A DNA stretch of 64,000 nucleotides from JAUJNH01 sp038253125 (GCA_038253125.1 JBBSHM010000001.1:62001-126000); one strand, 5' to 3'. Shown: positions 35,710 to 44,601, numbered from the stretch's first letter. The notes: generated by a model not told the origin, from the letters alone. Made by a program: numbers and translations.

Positions 35710-36999
35710 TCAGATCGGGGCGTCGGCCATGCGCCGGAAGGTCAGGCTGAGGCCGCTGCCGAGCCCGAACAGCAGCCCGAATCCTACGGCCAGGGCGCCC
35801 CAGGGCCGCTCGTGCCCGCCTACCCTGATGCTCGGTCCGCCCGTGTCACCGCTGTCGGCAAAGGCGTCGGCGCCGGGAGGGGCAACGGCCTCCTGGCCGG
35901 CGCCCGGCTCGACGGGCTCACCGGAGAGGGTGGGACCGCCTGAGGGCGTGAGGGGTATGACCTGGCCGGGCGCGATGGAGGTCACGCCGGGGCTGCCCGG
36001 CCGCGCCACGGTCCCGGCCTTGGGGGCGGGCTTGGCCGTGGTGGTCGGGGCCGGCGGGGGTGTGGCCTTGTAGGCGCCGGCCGCCGCCGCCACGTCGATG
36101 ATCCCGGCCCCCAGGCCGGCGGTACCGGACTTGCGGGCCGTGCTGCGCAACAGGTCGGCGGCCTGACGGGCGTTGGCTCCGACACCTCGGAGGATGGCCA
36201 CCCCCCCGGCCACGTGGGCCGCAGCCTGGCTGGTGCCGGAGGCCTCGCCGTAGCCGTACGTTGGGGATGAACCGGTCGCCAGCACCGATGGCGGGGTGAC
36301 GGTTGTGGAGAGGATGTCCTGGCCGGGAGCGGCCACACCTTGGGGGCCGACGCCAGCGGTGCCGGGCACCTGCCCGCCGGACTGGGTGGTGGCCGCCACG
36401 GCGAGAACGGGGAGATCGTCGAGGGCCAGGCCGCCCTGGGCGCCCACGACGACCGAGACGCCGGAGTCGGCCAGGCTCTTGAGCGCCTGGCGCAGCACGT
36501 CTTTGTTGCCGGAGTAGCTGTCCGGGATGTCGACCAGGGCGACGGCCGGCTTGGCGCCGCGAGCCTGGCTGAGGGCGTCGATGTGTCCGTTGCCCTTGGC
36601 ATCGCTGCTGTACGCCTTGTACGGGATCAGACGGGCGTCCGGCGCCACGCCGGCTATGCCGATCCCGTTGTCTGTCTCGGCTCCGACGATCCCGGCCAGG
36701 CGGGTGCCCTGCCCGTTGTCGTCGACGTTCGGGTCGTTGGTGGCTCCGCCGCTGAGGTCGAAGCCGCCGTCGAGCTTGTTCACCAGGTCGTCGTGCCTGG
36801 CGATGCCGGTGCTGATGACGGCCACGCTCACCCCGGCGCCCCGGCCCCGGGGCCATGCGTCAGGAGCCTTGATGTCGATGAGGCCCCACTGGTCCCCGGA
36901 CTTCGGGTCCCGGGACGGTCCGGCGGCGGCGGGAGCGGCCATCAGGGCCACCAGGAAGACGGCCAGCACCAAGAGGAGGGGCGTTCGGCGGCGGCCCAT
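35710..36999 (-). CDS. Mycosin-like subtilase-fold protein lacking catalytic Asp and His
   Basis: 429 residues from ATG 36999: signal peptide (LLLVLAVFLVALMAAPAAA), subtilisin domain (about 38-310), Pro-rich linker and a C-terminal membrane helix (WGALAVGFGLLFGLGSGLSL), like mycosins. The nucleophile is present in ASGTSQAAAHVAGG (Ser about 257). The catalytic Asp motif DTG reads VISTGI (Ser about 63) and the His motif HGTHVAG reads QGTRLAG (Gln about 97). Two of three triad residues are therefore missing, and it is probably not a protease. It may bind or scaffold at the cell surface. Confidence 0.85.
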   Translation of the reverse strand: MGRRRTPLLLVLAVFLVALMAAPAAAGPSRDPKSGDQWGLIDIKAPDAWPRGRGAGVSVAVISTGIARHDDLVNKLDGGFDLSGGATNDPNVDDNGQGTRLAGIVGAETDNGIGIAGVAPDARLIPYKAYSSDAKGNGHIDALSQARGAKPAVALVDIPDSYSGNKDVLRQALKSLADSGVSVVVGAQGGLALDDLPVLAVAATTQSGGQVPGTAGVGPQGVAAPGQDILSTTVTPPSVLATGSSPTYGYGEASGTSQAAAHVAGGVAILRGVGANARQAADLLRSTARKSGTAGLGAGIIDVAAAAGAYKATPPPAPTTTAKPAPKAGTVARPGSPGVTSIAPGQVIPLTPSGGPTLSGEPVEPGAGQEAVAPPGADAFADSGDTGGPSIRVGGHERPWGALAVGFGLLFGLGSGLSLTFRRMADAPI

Positions 37000-37160
37000 G
37001 ACCGGCCAGCGTAGAGGCGGAGTGCACGGAGATCGACGCGATGCCGCCGAGGGCCACGGATGGCGACGGCGAGAGGATGGCCGCGCTGGGTGCACGACCG
37101 CCGCGGTCGGCTCACCTCGGCGTGTCGGGATGGCGAACGCCGCTGGGCTTGACTGGCAGG

Positions 37161-37778
37161 GTGGATGTCGCCCGGGCCGAGCGGCTCCGCCTGTGTGTGC
37201 TGTTCGACGAGCTCGGCCCTGAGGCACCCACCGTCCTCGACGGGTGGAGGACCGCCGAGCTCGCCGCTCACCTCCTGGCCCGGGAGACCCGCCCCGACGC
37301 TGTCCCCGGCATGACGCTGGCCCTCACCCACCCGTGGACCGAGCGGGTCGAGAGGGGGATCCGCGACAGGCTCGCTTACCGTGAGGTGGTCGCCCGCCTG
37401 CGCCAGGGGCCGCCGTTGCTGAGCATCGGTCGGCTCGCGGGCTGGCGGGCCGACGTGGCCGAGTGGTTCGTCCACCACGAGGACGTCCGGCGGGCCAACG
37501 GCCTGGCCCCGCGACCCGACAGCGAGGACCAGCGCCGCCTCGACGACGCCATCTGGTCGGTGCTCCCCTTCTTCGCGCCGCTCCTGGCCCACCCGGTCCA
37601 CGCCACGGTGATCCTCGTCAGCGAGGACGGCCGCCGTCGCCGGGCCCGCCGCGGCCTGGGCGCAGTTGAGGTCCACGGCCGCCCGAGCGAGCTTCTGCTC
37701 GCCCTCTTCGGTCGTCCAGGAGCGGTCGTCCAGGCCATCGGCGATCCCGAAGCCGTGCGGCGCTGGCAGGCCCGCTAG
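37161..37778 (+). CDS. TIGR03085-type DinB-like/maleylpyruvate-isomerase-fold protein
   Basis: 205 residues from GTG 37161. ARAERLRLCVLFDELGPEAP, then GWRTAELAAHLLARETRPDA and a later EWFVHHEDVRRANGL give the helical bundle and His residues of the mycothiol-dependent maleylpyruvate isomerase/DinB group, subfamily TIGR03085, restricted to Actinobacteria. It probably binds a divalent metal and uses or senses mycothiol; the substrate is unknown. GTG 37161 gives the family's normal N-terminus. Confidence 0.8.
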   Translation: MDVARAERLRLCVLFDELGPEAPTVLDGWRTAELAAHLLARETRPDAVPGMTLALTHPWTERVERGIRDRLAYREVVARLRQGPPLLSIGRLAGWRADVAEWFVHHEDVRRANGLAPRPDSEDQRRLDDAIWSVLPFFAPLLAHPVHATVILVSEDGRRRRARRGLGAVEVHGRPSELLLALFGRPGAVVQAIGDPEAVRRWQAR

Positions 37779-37820
37779 GAGCTGTCGATACTTCGGGGGA
37801 GCGTGGGGTACTGATGGACC

Positions 37821-38318
37821 GTGGTGGTGAAGAGGCCCGGCCCGGTGGTGCTCCGCCTCCTTCGCGCCCCGTCGATGCTGTATCGCCACGACCTCGGCTG
37901 GATGCTCGGCCGCCGCTTTTTGATGCTCACCCACGTGGGTCGCCGCTCCGGACGTCACCACCGCACCGTGCTCGAGGTCGTCGGCTACCAGCCCGTCCCC
38001 GGCGAGTTCTTCGTTATGGCGGGCCTTGGCCCCTCGGCCGACTGGTACCGGAACGTCCAGGAGCATCCTGCGGTCGAGATCGCCGTCGGCCGCGACCGGT
38101 TTCGGCCGGTCATGCGCCGGCTGGACGAGCAGGAGGCGGCCGCCGTCGTGGGCGACTACGAGCGACGCAACCGTCTGGTCGCCCCATTGGTCCGCAAGGT
38201 CCTGACTTGGCTGGTCGGCTGGCCGTACGACGGCAGCGAGGCGGCCCGGAACCGGCTGGTGCGGCAGCTTCCGGTCGTGGGCTTCCGCCCGGCCGACGCA
38301 TCCTCAGTCAGCTCATGA
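37821..38318 (+). CDS. Nitroreductase-family deazaflavin (F420)-dependent oxidoreductase
   Basis: 165 residues. Segments MLTHVGRRSGRHHRTVLEVVG, MAGLGPSADWYRNVQEHP and the split-barrel pattern are those of the Ddn/FDOR family, which uses reduced F420 (or a flavin) to reduce quinones, nitro compounds and other substrates. GTG 37821 follows TIGR03085 by 42 bp on the same strand. It suggests that the organism makes F420. Confidence 0.85.
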   Translation: MVVKRPGPVVLRLLRAPSMLYRHDLGWMLGRRFLMLTHVGRRSGRHHRTVLEVVGYQPVPGEFFVMAGLGPSADWYRNVQEHPAVEIAVGRDRFRPVMRRLDEQEAAAVVGDYERRNRLVAPLVRKVLTWLVGWPYDGSEAARNRLVRQLPVVGFRPADASSVSS

Positions 38319-38484
38319 GCCCAGGATGGTTCGGCCCAGGGCTGAAACCGCACCGATCGCACCCGGCCGGAGGCCGATTCGGCGACCAGGCTGCCGGGCC
38401 CGCCGGATCGGGCGTCGCCCTGACCGGCCCGCTGCGGTCCGGGCGGAGGCGTGGCAGGGCGTGAGGGCGATCTACACGGCCGAT

Positions 38485-39126
38485 CTACACGGGGCGGCGG
38501 GCGACGACGGTGACCAGGGGCGGGAGGACCACGGGCTCGTCGCCGGGGTCCACCCCGGTCATGGCTTCGAGGTAGCCGGCCACCGGGCCGGGTCCGGCGC
38601 CGGCCGGCGCCTCGGCCCAGGCGTCGACCAGCACCAGGCCGACCTCGCGCACCAGCCCCGGAAGGACCGCCCCGAGGTCCTGGTCGCGGGCGCCCTCCAT
38701 CGTCAGCGGCCTTCCCCGGATACGCCCGGCGGTGGTGATCGGCTCCTGGGCCACCACCCAGCCCCCCGGTTTGACCGCCCCGGTCATCCGGCGCAGCACC
38801 CGGCGGGGCTCGGTTACGTGCATCAGCAGGAACCGGCAGAAGGTCAGATCGACCGGCTCAGGGAGCGTCAGCTCCTCGCCGGCCTGGGACAGCGCCAGCA
38901 CCTGGGCGTGGGCCGCGGCCAGGCCGGCGATCTCGTCGCGGCGGCGCGGGTCGACGTCAACGGCGTAGACCCGGCCGGTGTGGCCGACAACCTGGGCCAG
39001 AGCCACGCTCACATCGCCACCGCCGGCGCCGACATCGACGCAGGTCCAGCCCTCGGCCAGCCCCAGCCGCTCGAGGGCGGTCAGGAGCGGGCGCCGGTAG
39101 ACGTCGTCGCGCAGCCCGATCTCCAT
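38485..39126 (-). CDS. SAM-dependent class I methyltransferase
   Basis: 213 residues from ATG 39126 (MEIGLRDDVYRRPLLTALER). Motif I is TCVDVGAGGGDVSVALAQ, followed by GRVYAVDVDPRR, LTFCRFLLMHVTEPRRVLRR and KPGGWVVAQEP, typical of methyltransferase domain 11/25. The target is unknown. Its 3' end is convergent with the Ddn-like gene across a 166-bp gap in which nothing is seen. Confidence 0.85.
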   Translation of the reverse strand: MEIGLRDDVYRRPLLTALERLGLAEGWTCVDVGAGGGDVSVALAQVVGHTGRVYAVDVDPRRRDEIAGLAAAHAQVLALSQAGEELTLPEPVDLTFCRFLLMHVTEPRRVLRRMTGAVKPGGWVVAQEPITTAGRIRGRPLTMEGARDQDLGAVLPGLVREVGLVLVDAWAEAPAGAGPGPVAGYLEAMTGVDPGDEPVVLPPLVTVVARRPV

Positions 39127-39181
39127 CCCCCGAGACGATAGGGGGGGTGACGACGCGGTCAGACCAGACGCCGCCGCTACC

Positions 39182-39982
39182 GTGGCTGGGTGTGGGCCCC
39201 ATCTGCGACGGGACCGGCATCTGGGCGTAGCCCGCCGCCGGGTCCGGGTCGTAGGTGGGCTCGCGGTCGGGCTGCTCATCGCCGGTCCGGGGGTGCTCGG
39301 GGCCGAAGCCGTCCTGGCCGCCAGGGGCGCCCCGCCGCCGCCGACGCCGACGGGGGTCGACGCCTGCGCGGCCTGCGCCGGAGCGGTGGCGCCGCTGCGA
39401 ACGGTCTGGCTGGGCGACTCGACGGCGGCCGGCGTGGGCGCCACGACCGCCGACGGGGTGCTCGGGCGCCAGATCGCCCGGCGCCTGAGCCGGCCGGTCG
39501 ACGTGCGGGTGCTGGCGGCCAGCGGCGACAGGGTGGCCGACGTCGTGGCCGACCAGCTGCCCCGGGTGCCGGCCGACACCCAGGTCGTCTTCGTCAGCGT
39601 CGGCGCCAACGACGCCATCCACCTGACCCGGGCGGGCACCTTCGCCGCGTCTTACCGGCGGATCGTGGCCCGCCTCCCGGCCGCGGCGTGCGTGGTGCTG
39701 CTCGGTGTGCCCGACCTCGGCTCGCCACCCCGCCTGGCTCAGCCCCTGCGGGCGGTGGCCGGCTGGCGGGGCCGGACCATCGACCGTCGGATCCGTCAGG
39801 TGGCCGGCTCGTCCGGGGCCACCTATGTCGACATCGCCGGCGCCACCGGTCCGGCCTTCCGACGGGACCGGTCGTTGTTCGCCTCCGACGGCTACCACCC
39901 GGACGACCAGGGCTACGCGCTGTGGGCCGGCGCCGTCACCTCGGCCATGCAGGCCGGCACGCGTGGCGGCAGGTGCCCGTAG
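39182..39982 (+). CDS. SGNH/GDSL-type esterase, probably exported
   Basis: 266 residues. An N-terminal hydrophobic segment (VVGGLAVGLLIAGPGVLGAE) is followed by block I VWLGDSTAAGVGA with the nucleophile Ser, block III VSVGANDAIH and block V DGYHPDDQGY with the catalytic Asp and His. It is an exported lipase/esterase or carbohydrate deacetylase. A Cys pair (CAAC) follows the signal. GTG 39182 is 56 bp from the divergent methyltransferase start. It is followed 3 bp later by the glycosyltransferase gene. Confidence 0.84.
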   Translation: MAGCGPHLRRDRHLGVARRRVRVVGGLAVGLLIAGPGVLGAEAVLAARGAPPPPTPTGVDACAACAGAVAPLRTVWLGDSTAAGVGATTADGVLGRQIARRLSRPVDVRVLAASGDRVADVVADQLPRVPADTQVVFVSVGANDAIHLTRAGTFAASYRRIVARLPAAACVVLLGVPDLGSPPRLAQPLRAVAGWRGRTIDRRIRQVAGSSGATYVDIAGATGPAFRRDRSLFASDGYHPDDQGYALWAGAVTSAMQAGTRGGRCP

Positions 39983-39985
39983 CGG

Positions 39986-41365
39986 ATGCGGCGGGCGCGT
40001 CAGGCTGGGGGGGTGGGGGCGCCGGTGATCCGATCAGCGACGGGTCGCGGCCTGCTCGGGCTGGCGGCCACCGCCGTCGGGGTGACGACTGTGGTCCTGG
40101 CCGGGCCTGGCGCCCGCCCGCCGCTGGTGGCCGGCGCCTCTGTCGTGGCCCTGGCCGGCTTCGCCGTCCTGCTCCACGCATTGCACCGCGGCCGGGCGCT
40201 GCCGCTGCGCCTCGTCCTCGGCGCTGGCGCCGCACTCACGGCCGTCTGTGTGATCCTGCCGCCGGCCGGGTCCAAGGACGTGGCGTCCTACGCCCTGTAC
40301 GGCCGGATGGTGACCGAGTATCGGCAGAACCCCTACGCCACGGTCCCTGATGACCACCCCGATGATCCCTGGTATCCCGACGTCTCCACCCGGTGGCGTC
40401 AGACCCCGTCTGTTTACGGGCCCGCCTTCACGGCCCTGTCGGCGGCCATAACCGGCGTGGGGGGCAGCAACCGCACCGCTGTTCGCCTCATGTTCCAGGC
40501 CTCGGCCGGCCTGGCCCTCCTCGGCGCCGCCGCCATCGTGGCCCGGCTCACGGGTGACGCCGCCGCCGCCGCCTTCGTCGCCCTTAACCCCGTGCTGCTG
40601 GCCGGCGTGGTGAATGGTGCCCACAACGACGCCCTGGTGGGCGTGGCCCTGCTCGGAGCCTGCGTCGCCGCCCGCCGCCGGTGGTGGGTGGCGGCCGGGG
40701 CGCTCGGCGCCCTCGGCGGCGGCGTGAAGGTGGCAGCCGTTCTGGCCGTGCCCGCCCTGGCCGCCTGGGTGTGGCGGCGCCACGGCCGCCGGGCCGCGGC
40801 AACCGTCGCCGGCACCGCCGCCGGCCTTCTCGCCGCCGGTCACCTGGCGTTCGGCCCGGTGGCGGTGGCCAGGGCGCTGGCCGAGGCCGGACAGCAGCAC
40901 TCGCGCAGCTCGGTCTGGCGCCTGGCCTTCGGTGCCGCCCCCGGTCGGCTGGTGGGCGTGGTGGCCGTCGCCGCCAGCATCGCCGTCGGCGCTGTGCTGG
41001 CCCGCCGCCACCTCGACGACGCCACGCCCGAGGCGGCCGTGGCGTCCGCCCTCGTCGGCTACCTGCTCCTCGGCGCCTACGTCCTGCCCTGGTACCACGC
41101 CTGGGTGCTGCTACCCGCCGCCGTGCTGTGGCGCAGCCGGCTGGCGCTCGGGATCGCCGCCGCATCCGCCCTGCTCATGCTCGGCTACACATGGCAGCCC
41201 GGAAGCGCCGGCCCGGTGGCCGCCGCCCTCCGCCAGGTTTCGTACTGGGTGGCGCCGGCGGCGGCGCTCGGCGTGGCCGCGGCCGTGCTGGCGCGCCGCC
41301 CGCTTCGGGCCGGCCCGCGTGGGGGCGAAACCACGGACCCGGCCGCGGCGGCGGCCGCCCGTTAG
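39986..41365 (+). CDS. GT-C membrane glycosyltransferase, MptA/MptB-like mannosyltransferase
   Basis: 459 residues with about 11-12 membrane helices. The first outer loop contains SKDVASYALYGRMVTEYRQN followed by PYATVP, the acidic motif of polyprenyl-phosphate-mannose-dependent alpha-mannosyltransferases (MptA/MptB, DUF2029 group); ALNPVLLAGVVNGAHNDALV is a second conserved region. It probably elongates a cell-wall lipoglycan or polysaccharide on the outer face. Its 3-bp spacing from the SGNH hydrolase suggests joint action on the same glycan. Confidence 0.8.
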   Translation: MRRARQAGGVGAPVIRSATGRGLLGLAATAVGVTTVVLAGPGARPPLVAGASVVALAGFAVLLHALHRGRALPLRLVLGAGAALTAVCVILPPAGSKDVASYALYGRMVTEYRQNPYATVPDDHPDDPWYPDVSTRWRQTPSVYGPAFTALSAAITGVGGSNRTAVRLMFQASAGLALLGAAAIVARLTGDAAAAAFVALNPVLLAGVVNGAHNDALVGVALLGACVAARRRWWVAAGALGALGGGVKVAAVLAVPALAAWVWRRHGRRAAATVAGTAAGLLAAGHLAFGPVAVARALAEAGQQHSRSSVWRLAFGAAPGRLVGVVAVAASIAVGAVLARRHLDDATPEAAVASALVGYLLLGAYVLPWYHAWVLLPAAVLWRSRLALGIAAASALLMLGYTWQPGSAGPVAAALRQVSYWVAPAAALGVAAAVLARRPLRAGPRGGETTDPAAAAAAR

Positions 41366-41410
41366 CGCAGGCCCCTCCACTAGCCCACCTTGCTAATCAA
41401 CGACGGACCG

Positions 41411-41923
41411 CTAGGCCTCGCCCCTCGCCGGGTAGTTCTTTTCCTGGACGAAGGTGACGGCCTTCACGATCTCGTCGAGGTGGGGACGGCCGAAGGGCAC
41501 CGAGTTCAGGACCTCGGCGTAGATGGAACCCTCCGGCTTGACCAGGAACAGGCCGGGCTCGCCGAACAGATCGGGCTCGCCCTCGGTGATCCCCTTGCTG
41601 ACGAAGAGGCCCCACGCCCGCATGGACGCCACGCTCTGGCCCCAGCCGACGTCCAGGGAGCCGAGCCCCCACTCCTGCACCGAAGTGGTGGCCCGGGCCT
41701 CGGTGTCGCCGCTCACGGCCACCACGCTGGTCACCCCGACCCCGGCGAAGGCGTCCAGCATGCCAGCCAGCTGGGCCGTGTAGACCTTGCACACCGGGCA
41801 GTGCAGGCCCCGGTAGAAGACCACCAGGGTGAAGGCGTCGGGGTGCTGGTCGGCCAGGTGCCACCGGCCACCCCCGACCAGGTCGACCTCAAGGGCCGGT
41901 GCAGGGGTTTGGGGCTTGGGCAT
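41411..41923 (-). CDS. AhpC/TSA-family peroxiredoxin-like protein
   Basis: 170 residues. TLVVFYRGLHCPVCKVYTAQ has the peroxidatic-type Cys in a CPVC motif, followed by VVAVSGDTEARA and PGLFLVKPEGSIYAEV. This subgroup resembles the alkyl hydroperoxide reductase/thiol-antioxidant family used to reduce peroxides. ATG at 41923. It is convergent with the glycosyltransferase gene. Confidence 0.85.
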   Translation of the reverse strand: MPKPQTPAPALEVDLVGGGRWHLADQHPDAFTLVVFYRGLHCPVCKVYTAQLAGMLDAFAGVGVTSVVAVSGDTEARATTSVQEWGLGSLDVGWGQSVASMRAWGLFVSKGITEGEPDLFGEPGLFLVKPEGSIYAEVLNSVPFGRPHLDEIVKAVTFVQEKNYPARGEA

Positions 41924-42007
41924 CGCGTGCCTCCTGCGAAGGGGGTGGACGAAACTGATCCCTACCCTCCCGGCCAGACGCCTACCCTGCCGCCGATGAT
42001 CAGCACT

Positions 42008-42970
42008 CTAGAAGCCGACCCGGACCACGGTAGCTGTGGCGGGGCCCTGGTCGGCCACGTCCGCCCTCGCCTCGCTGACCACCACCGTGCCTCGAGCCAC
42101 GGGTGGGCGGGGAAAGGTGACGGTGGCCTCGAAGGGCAAAAGCTCGGTGCCGCCACCCGTCCCGGAGGAACGGCCGATCGGCGCAGCGACGCCGTCCTGC
42201 CGCACCTCGACGTCCACCTGGCCCTCGAAGGCGAAGGCCCGGCCAGCCACGCTCAGGGGTGACGAGACCCTGGTGCCGGCGGACGGCGTGTCCACCTGGA
42301 TGGTGGAGGCGGCGCAGCCCACCACCACCCAGCCCCGGGCCGGGGTGCTGCGCAGGGCCACCACCGACACCTGGCCGCCCGTGACGTAGGCGCGGACCCC
42401 GACCGTGGCGTTCGTGCCCGTCACCTGGGCTGGTGCGAGCTGCGGGTTGCCCATGCCGAGGAAGCGACGGGTGAAGTCGTCGGCGGCCCGCTGCGGCGTG
42501 GGGAACGAGGTGGTCGTGCCGGGAGCCGGCCACACGGCGTCGTCGGGCAGCGGCGTCAGCGCCGCGGTGGTCGAGGTGGTCCTGGCCGTGGGCGGCGGGC
42601 CTGGGGATGTGGTCGACGCCCTCGGCGGCACAGTGATGCCGGGCGGCGGCGCTGAGGTGGTCGGTGCCGGGGTGGTTGGCGCTTGCTCGGGCTCAGTTGT
42701 GGTCGAGGGCTCAAGCGTGGTGGTGGTGGTGGTCGACGACGGGTCCGGACCGGCCACGACGTTCGGCCCGTCGTGGTCCGTGCGCGCCACCACCGACACC
42801 GCAGCGATCGCCACGAGAAGGGCCAGGCCGGCGCCCCCCACCCGTGCCCGCCGCCGTCGTCGGGCGGCTGCCAGCCGTCGGGCCAGGCCCGACCCGTCGG
42901 CCCGACCGACCGGCACCGCCTCGGCCCGAGCCCGCAGGCTGTCCCTCAGGTCACGCTCGACGTCGCTCAT
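42008..42970 (-). CDS. Membrane protein with Gmad2 domain, putative regulator of the adjacent sigma factor
   Basis: 320 residues from ATG 42970 (MSDVERDLRDSLRARAEAVP). A short cytoplasmic part with an Arg-rich stretch, one membrane helix (GGAGLALLVAIAAVSVVA), a long Thr/Ser/Pro linker, then an outer Gmad2 immunoglobulin-like domain (VDTPSAGTRVSSPLSVAGRA, FEGQVDVEVRQDG, LPFEATVTFPRPP). Gmad2 is found in spore-germination and lipoprotein contexts. Start overlaps the sigma gene stop (ATGA). It is probably an anti-sigma or signal sensor, with no zinc motif. Confidence 0.78.
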   Translation of the reverse strand: MSDVERDLRDSLRARAEAVPVGRADGSGLARRLAAARRRRRARVGGAGLALLVAIAAVSVVARTDHDGPNVVAGPDPSSTTTTTTLEPSTTTEPEQAPTTPAPTTSAPPPGITVPPRASTTSPGPPPTARTTSTTAALTPLPDDAVWPAPGTTTSFPTPQRAADDFTRRFLGMGNPQLAPAQVTGTNATVGVRAYVTGGQVSVVALRSTPARGWVVVGCAASTIQVDTPSAGTRVSSPLSVAGRAFAFEGQVDVEVRQDGVAAPIGRSSGTGGGTELLPFEATVTFPRPPVARGTVVVSEARADVADQGPATATVVRVGF

Positions 42971-43455
42971 GGCTCCTCCCCGACGCTGCGGGCGATGGCG
43001 GCCAACGCCCGGGAAGCGTGCACCTTGACGCTGCCGGGGCTGATCCCAAGGGTGGCGGCGATGTCCGCCTCCGACAGGTCCATCCAGTAGCGGAGCACCA
43101 CGACCTCCTGCTGGCGCCGCGACAGGCGGCGCACGGCGGTCAGCACGCCGGCCCGGCGGTCGCCCGAGATCGCCTCGTCCTCGGGGGTGGGCGGCGTGGT
43201 GGGCAGGATCCACCCGAGCCGGTCGACAACCCGCCGGTGCCGCAGGCGCGAGCGGGCGGCGTTCAGCACGGAGCTGCGCAGGTAGGCCGGGACCTTCTCG
43301 GGGGCGACGGTCCCCCGCCGGAGGTGCAGGGCCACGAAGGCATCCTGCACCACCTCTTCCCGGGCCCCCGGCTCGTCGAGCAGCAGACCGGCGAGCCGGA
43401 CGAGGTCACCTCGGTGGGCGCGGTAGGACAGCTCGATCTCCTCCCATCCCCTCAT
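42967..43455 (-). CDS. SigE-family (SigM-like) ECF sigma factor
   Basis: About 162 residues from ATG 43455 (MRGWEEIELSYRAHRGDLVR); GTG 43479 would add eight. Region 2: GAREEVVQDAFVALHLRR, VPAYLRSSVLNAARSRLRHR. Region 4: LSRRQQEVVVLRYWMDLSEA, LGISPGSVKVHASRALAAI. This is the short SigE family of TIGR02983 type common in Actinobacteria. It is coupled to a membrane protein gene, like the ECF pair at 10.2-11.8 kb. Divergent from the flavin reductase. Confidence 0.88.
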   Translation of the reverse strand: MRGWEEIELSYRAHRGDLVRLAGLLLDEPGAREEVVQDAFVALHLRRGTVAPEKVPAYLRSSVLNAARSRLRHRRVVDRLGWILPTTPPTPEDEAISGDRRAGVLTAVRRLSRRQQEVVVLRYWMDLSEADIAATLGISPGSVKVHASRALAAIARSVGEEP

Positions 43456-43556
43456 CCCGACCGCCACGACAGCCACCACGCAGGACTGACGTCCGCACCC
43501 GCCGCCCGGTTGACGTACCCGGGAGGGGTTACGACCCGACGTGTAGGTTTTGCACG

Positions 43557-44036
43557 GTGCCCGGCTTCGATGCGGCGACCTTCCGGACGGTCCTCGGGCA
43601 CTTCTGCTCCGGCATCACCATCGTCACCGCCCTCGCTGACGGTCAGCCGGTCGGGCTCACCTGCCAGTCGTTCGCCTCGGTCTCGCTCGACCCGCCGATG
43701 GTGCTGTTCGTGCCCGCCAAGGCCTCGGGGTCGTGGCCCCGGATCCGCGCCGCCGGTCACTTCTGCGCCAACGTGTTGGACGGCGACCAGGAGGAGCTGG
43801 GTCGGCGCTTCGCCATCAAGGGGGCTGACAAGTTCGCCGGCGTCGGCTGGAAGCCAGGCCTGAGCGGAGGCCCCGTCCTGGACGGCTGCCTCGCCTACGT
43901 CGACTGTGAGATCCAGGCCGTCCACGACGGCGGAGACCACGACATCGTGGTCGGCCGGGTGCTCGACCTGGCCGTGGGCACAGAAGGCACCCCGCTGCTG
44001 TTCTTCCGCGGCGGCTACGGCCGGTTCGGGGTCTGA
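43557..44036 (+). CDS. Flavin reductase domain protein (DIM6/NTAB)
   Basis: 159 residues. FRTVLGHFCSGITIVTALAD, GLTCQSFASVSLDPPMVLF and GHFCANVLDGDQEELGRRFA are the FMN-binding split-barrel pattern of flavin reductases that supply reduced flavin to monooxygenases. GTG 43557. The gap to the divergent sigma gene holds TTGACG at about 43511, a possible -35. No partner monooxygenase is nearby; the RmlC-like gene follows 4 bp later. Confidence 0.86.
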   Translation: MPGFDAATFRTVLGHFCSGITIVTALADGQPVGLTCQSFASVSLDPPMVLFVPAKASGSWPRIRAAGHFCANVLDGDQEELGRRFAIKGADKFAGVGWKPGLSGGPVLDGCLAYVDCEIQAVHDGGDHDIVVGRVLDLAVGTEGTPLLFFRGGYGRFGV

Positions 44037-44040
44037 GGCG

Positions 44041-44601
44041 GTGGCGCTCTCCCCGGCCACGGCCGAGACCACGGCCATCGCCGGCCTGCACCTGCTGCAC
44101 CCCAAGGAGGTCGATGACGACCGGGGCGCCGTGCGCGAAATCCTGCGGCCCACCACCCTGATCGACCTGGGCCTGCCCGCCCTGGACATCCGCCAGGTGA
44201 ATCTGACCTTCACCCGGGCCGGGGCCGTGCGCGGCATCCACGCCGAATCGATGCACAAGATCGTGGGTGTGGCCACCGGTGAGGCCTTCGGCGTGTGGGT
44301 CGACCTCCGCCCCGGTCCGGGCTTCGGCCTAGTCGTCACCGCCGCGCTCGTGCCGGGGCTGCAGGTCCTGGTCCCGCCGGGGGTCGGCAACGGCCTGCAG
44401 GCGACGACCACCTGCGAGTACCTCTACTGCTTCGACCGGGAGTGGCAGCCGGACATGGCCGGGGCGTGCGTGCACCCGCTGGACCCCGACCTTGGCATCG
44501 CCTGGCCGATGGCCGTTGATCCTGAGGACCGGGCCCAGCTCTCGGCCAAGGACGCAGCCCAGCCCGCCCTGCGTGACATCGCCGCGGGACCTTCGGCCTG
44601 A
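44041..44601 (+). CDS. RmlC-like cupin, dTDP-4-dehydrorhamnose 3,5-epimerase family
   Basis: 186 residues from GTG 44041. LDIRQVNLTFTRAGAVRGIH and HKIVGVATGEAFGVWVDLRP carry the His and Lys positions of RmlC, and VLVPPGVGNGLQATTTCEYL the PxGxAHG-like turn (here GVGNG) plus the Tyr region. It is therefore a sugar 3,5-epimerase or a related cupin with a variant active site. No other rml genes are present here. Start is 4 bp after the flavin reductase. Confidence 0.77.
   Translation: MALSPATAETTAIAGLHLLHPKEVDDDRGAVREILRPTTLIDLGLPALDIRQVNLTFTRAGAVRGIHAESMHKIVGVATGEAFGVWVDLRPGPGFGLVVTAALVPGLQVLVPPGVGNGLQATTTCEYLYCFDREWQPDMAGACVHPLDPDLGIAWPMAVDPEDRAQLSAKDAAQPALRDIAAGPSA

Noticed and set aside
36340..37014. 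Plus-strand frame opposite the subtilase-like gene
   Set aside because: The minus strand carries signal peptide, subtilase motifs and membrane anchor; this is a shadow.
44016..44034. GGCTACGGCCGGTTC, partial match to the suf operator core
   Set aside because: Inside the flavin reductase coding sequence, lacks the second half-site and the AT-rich flanks.
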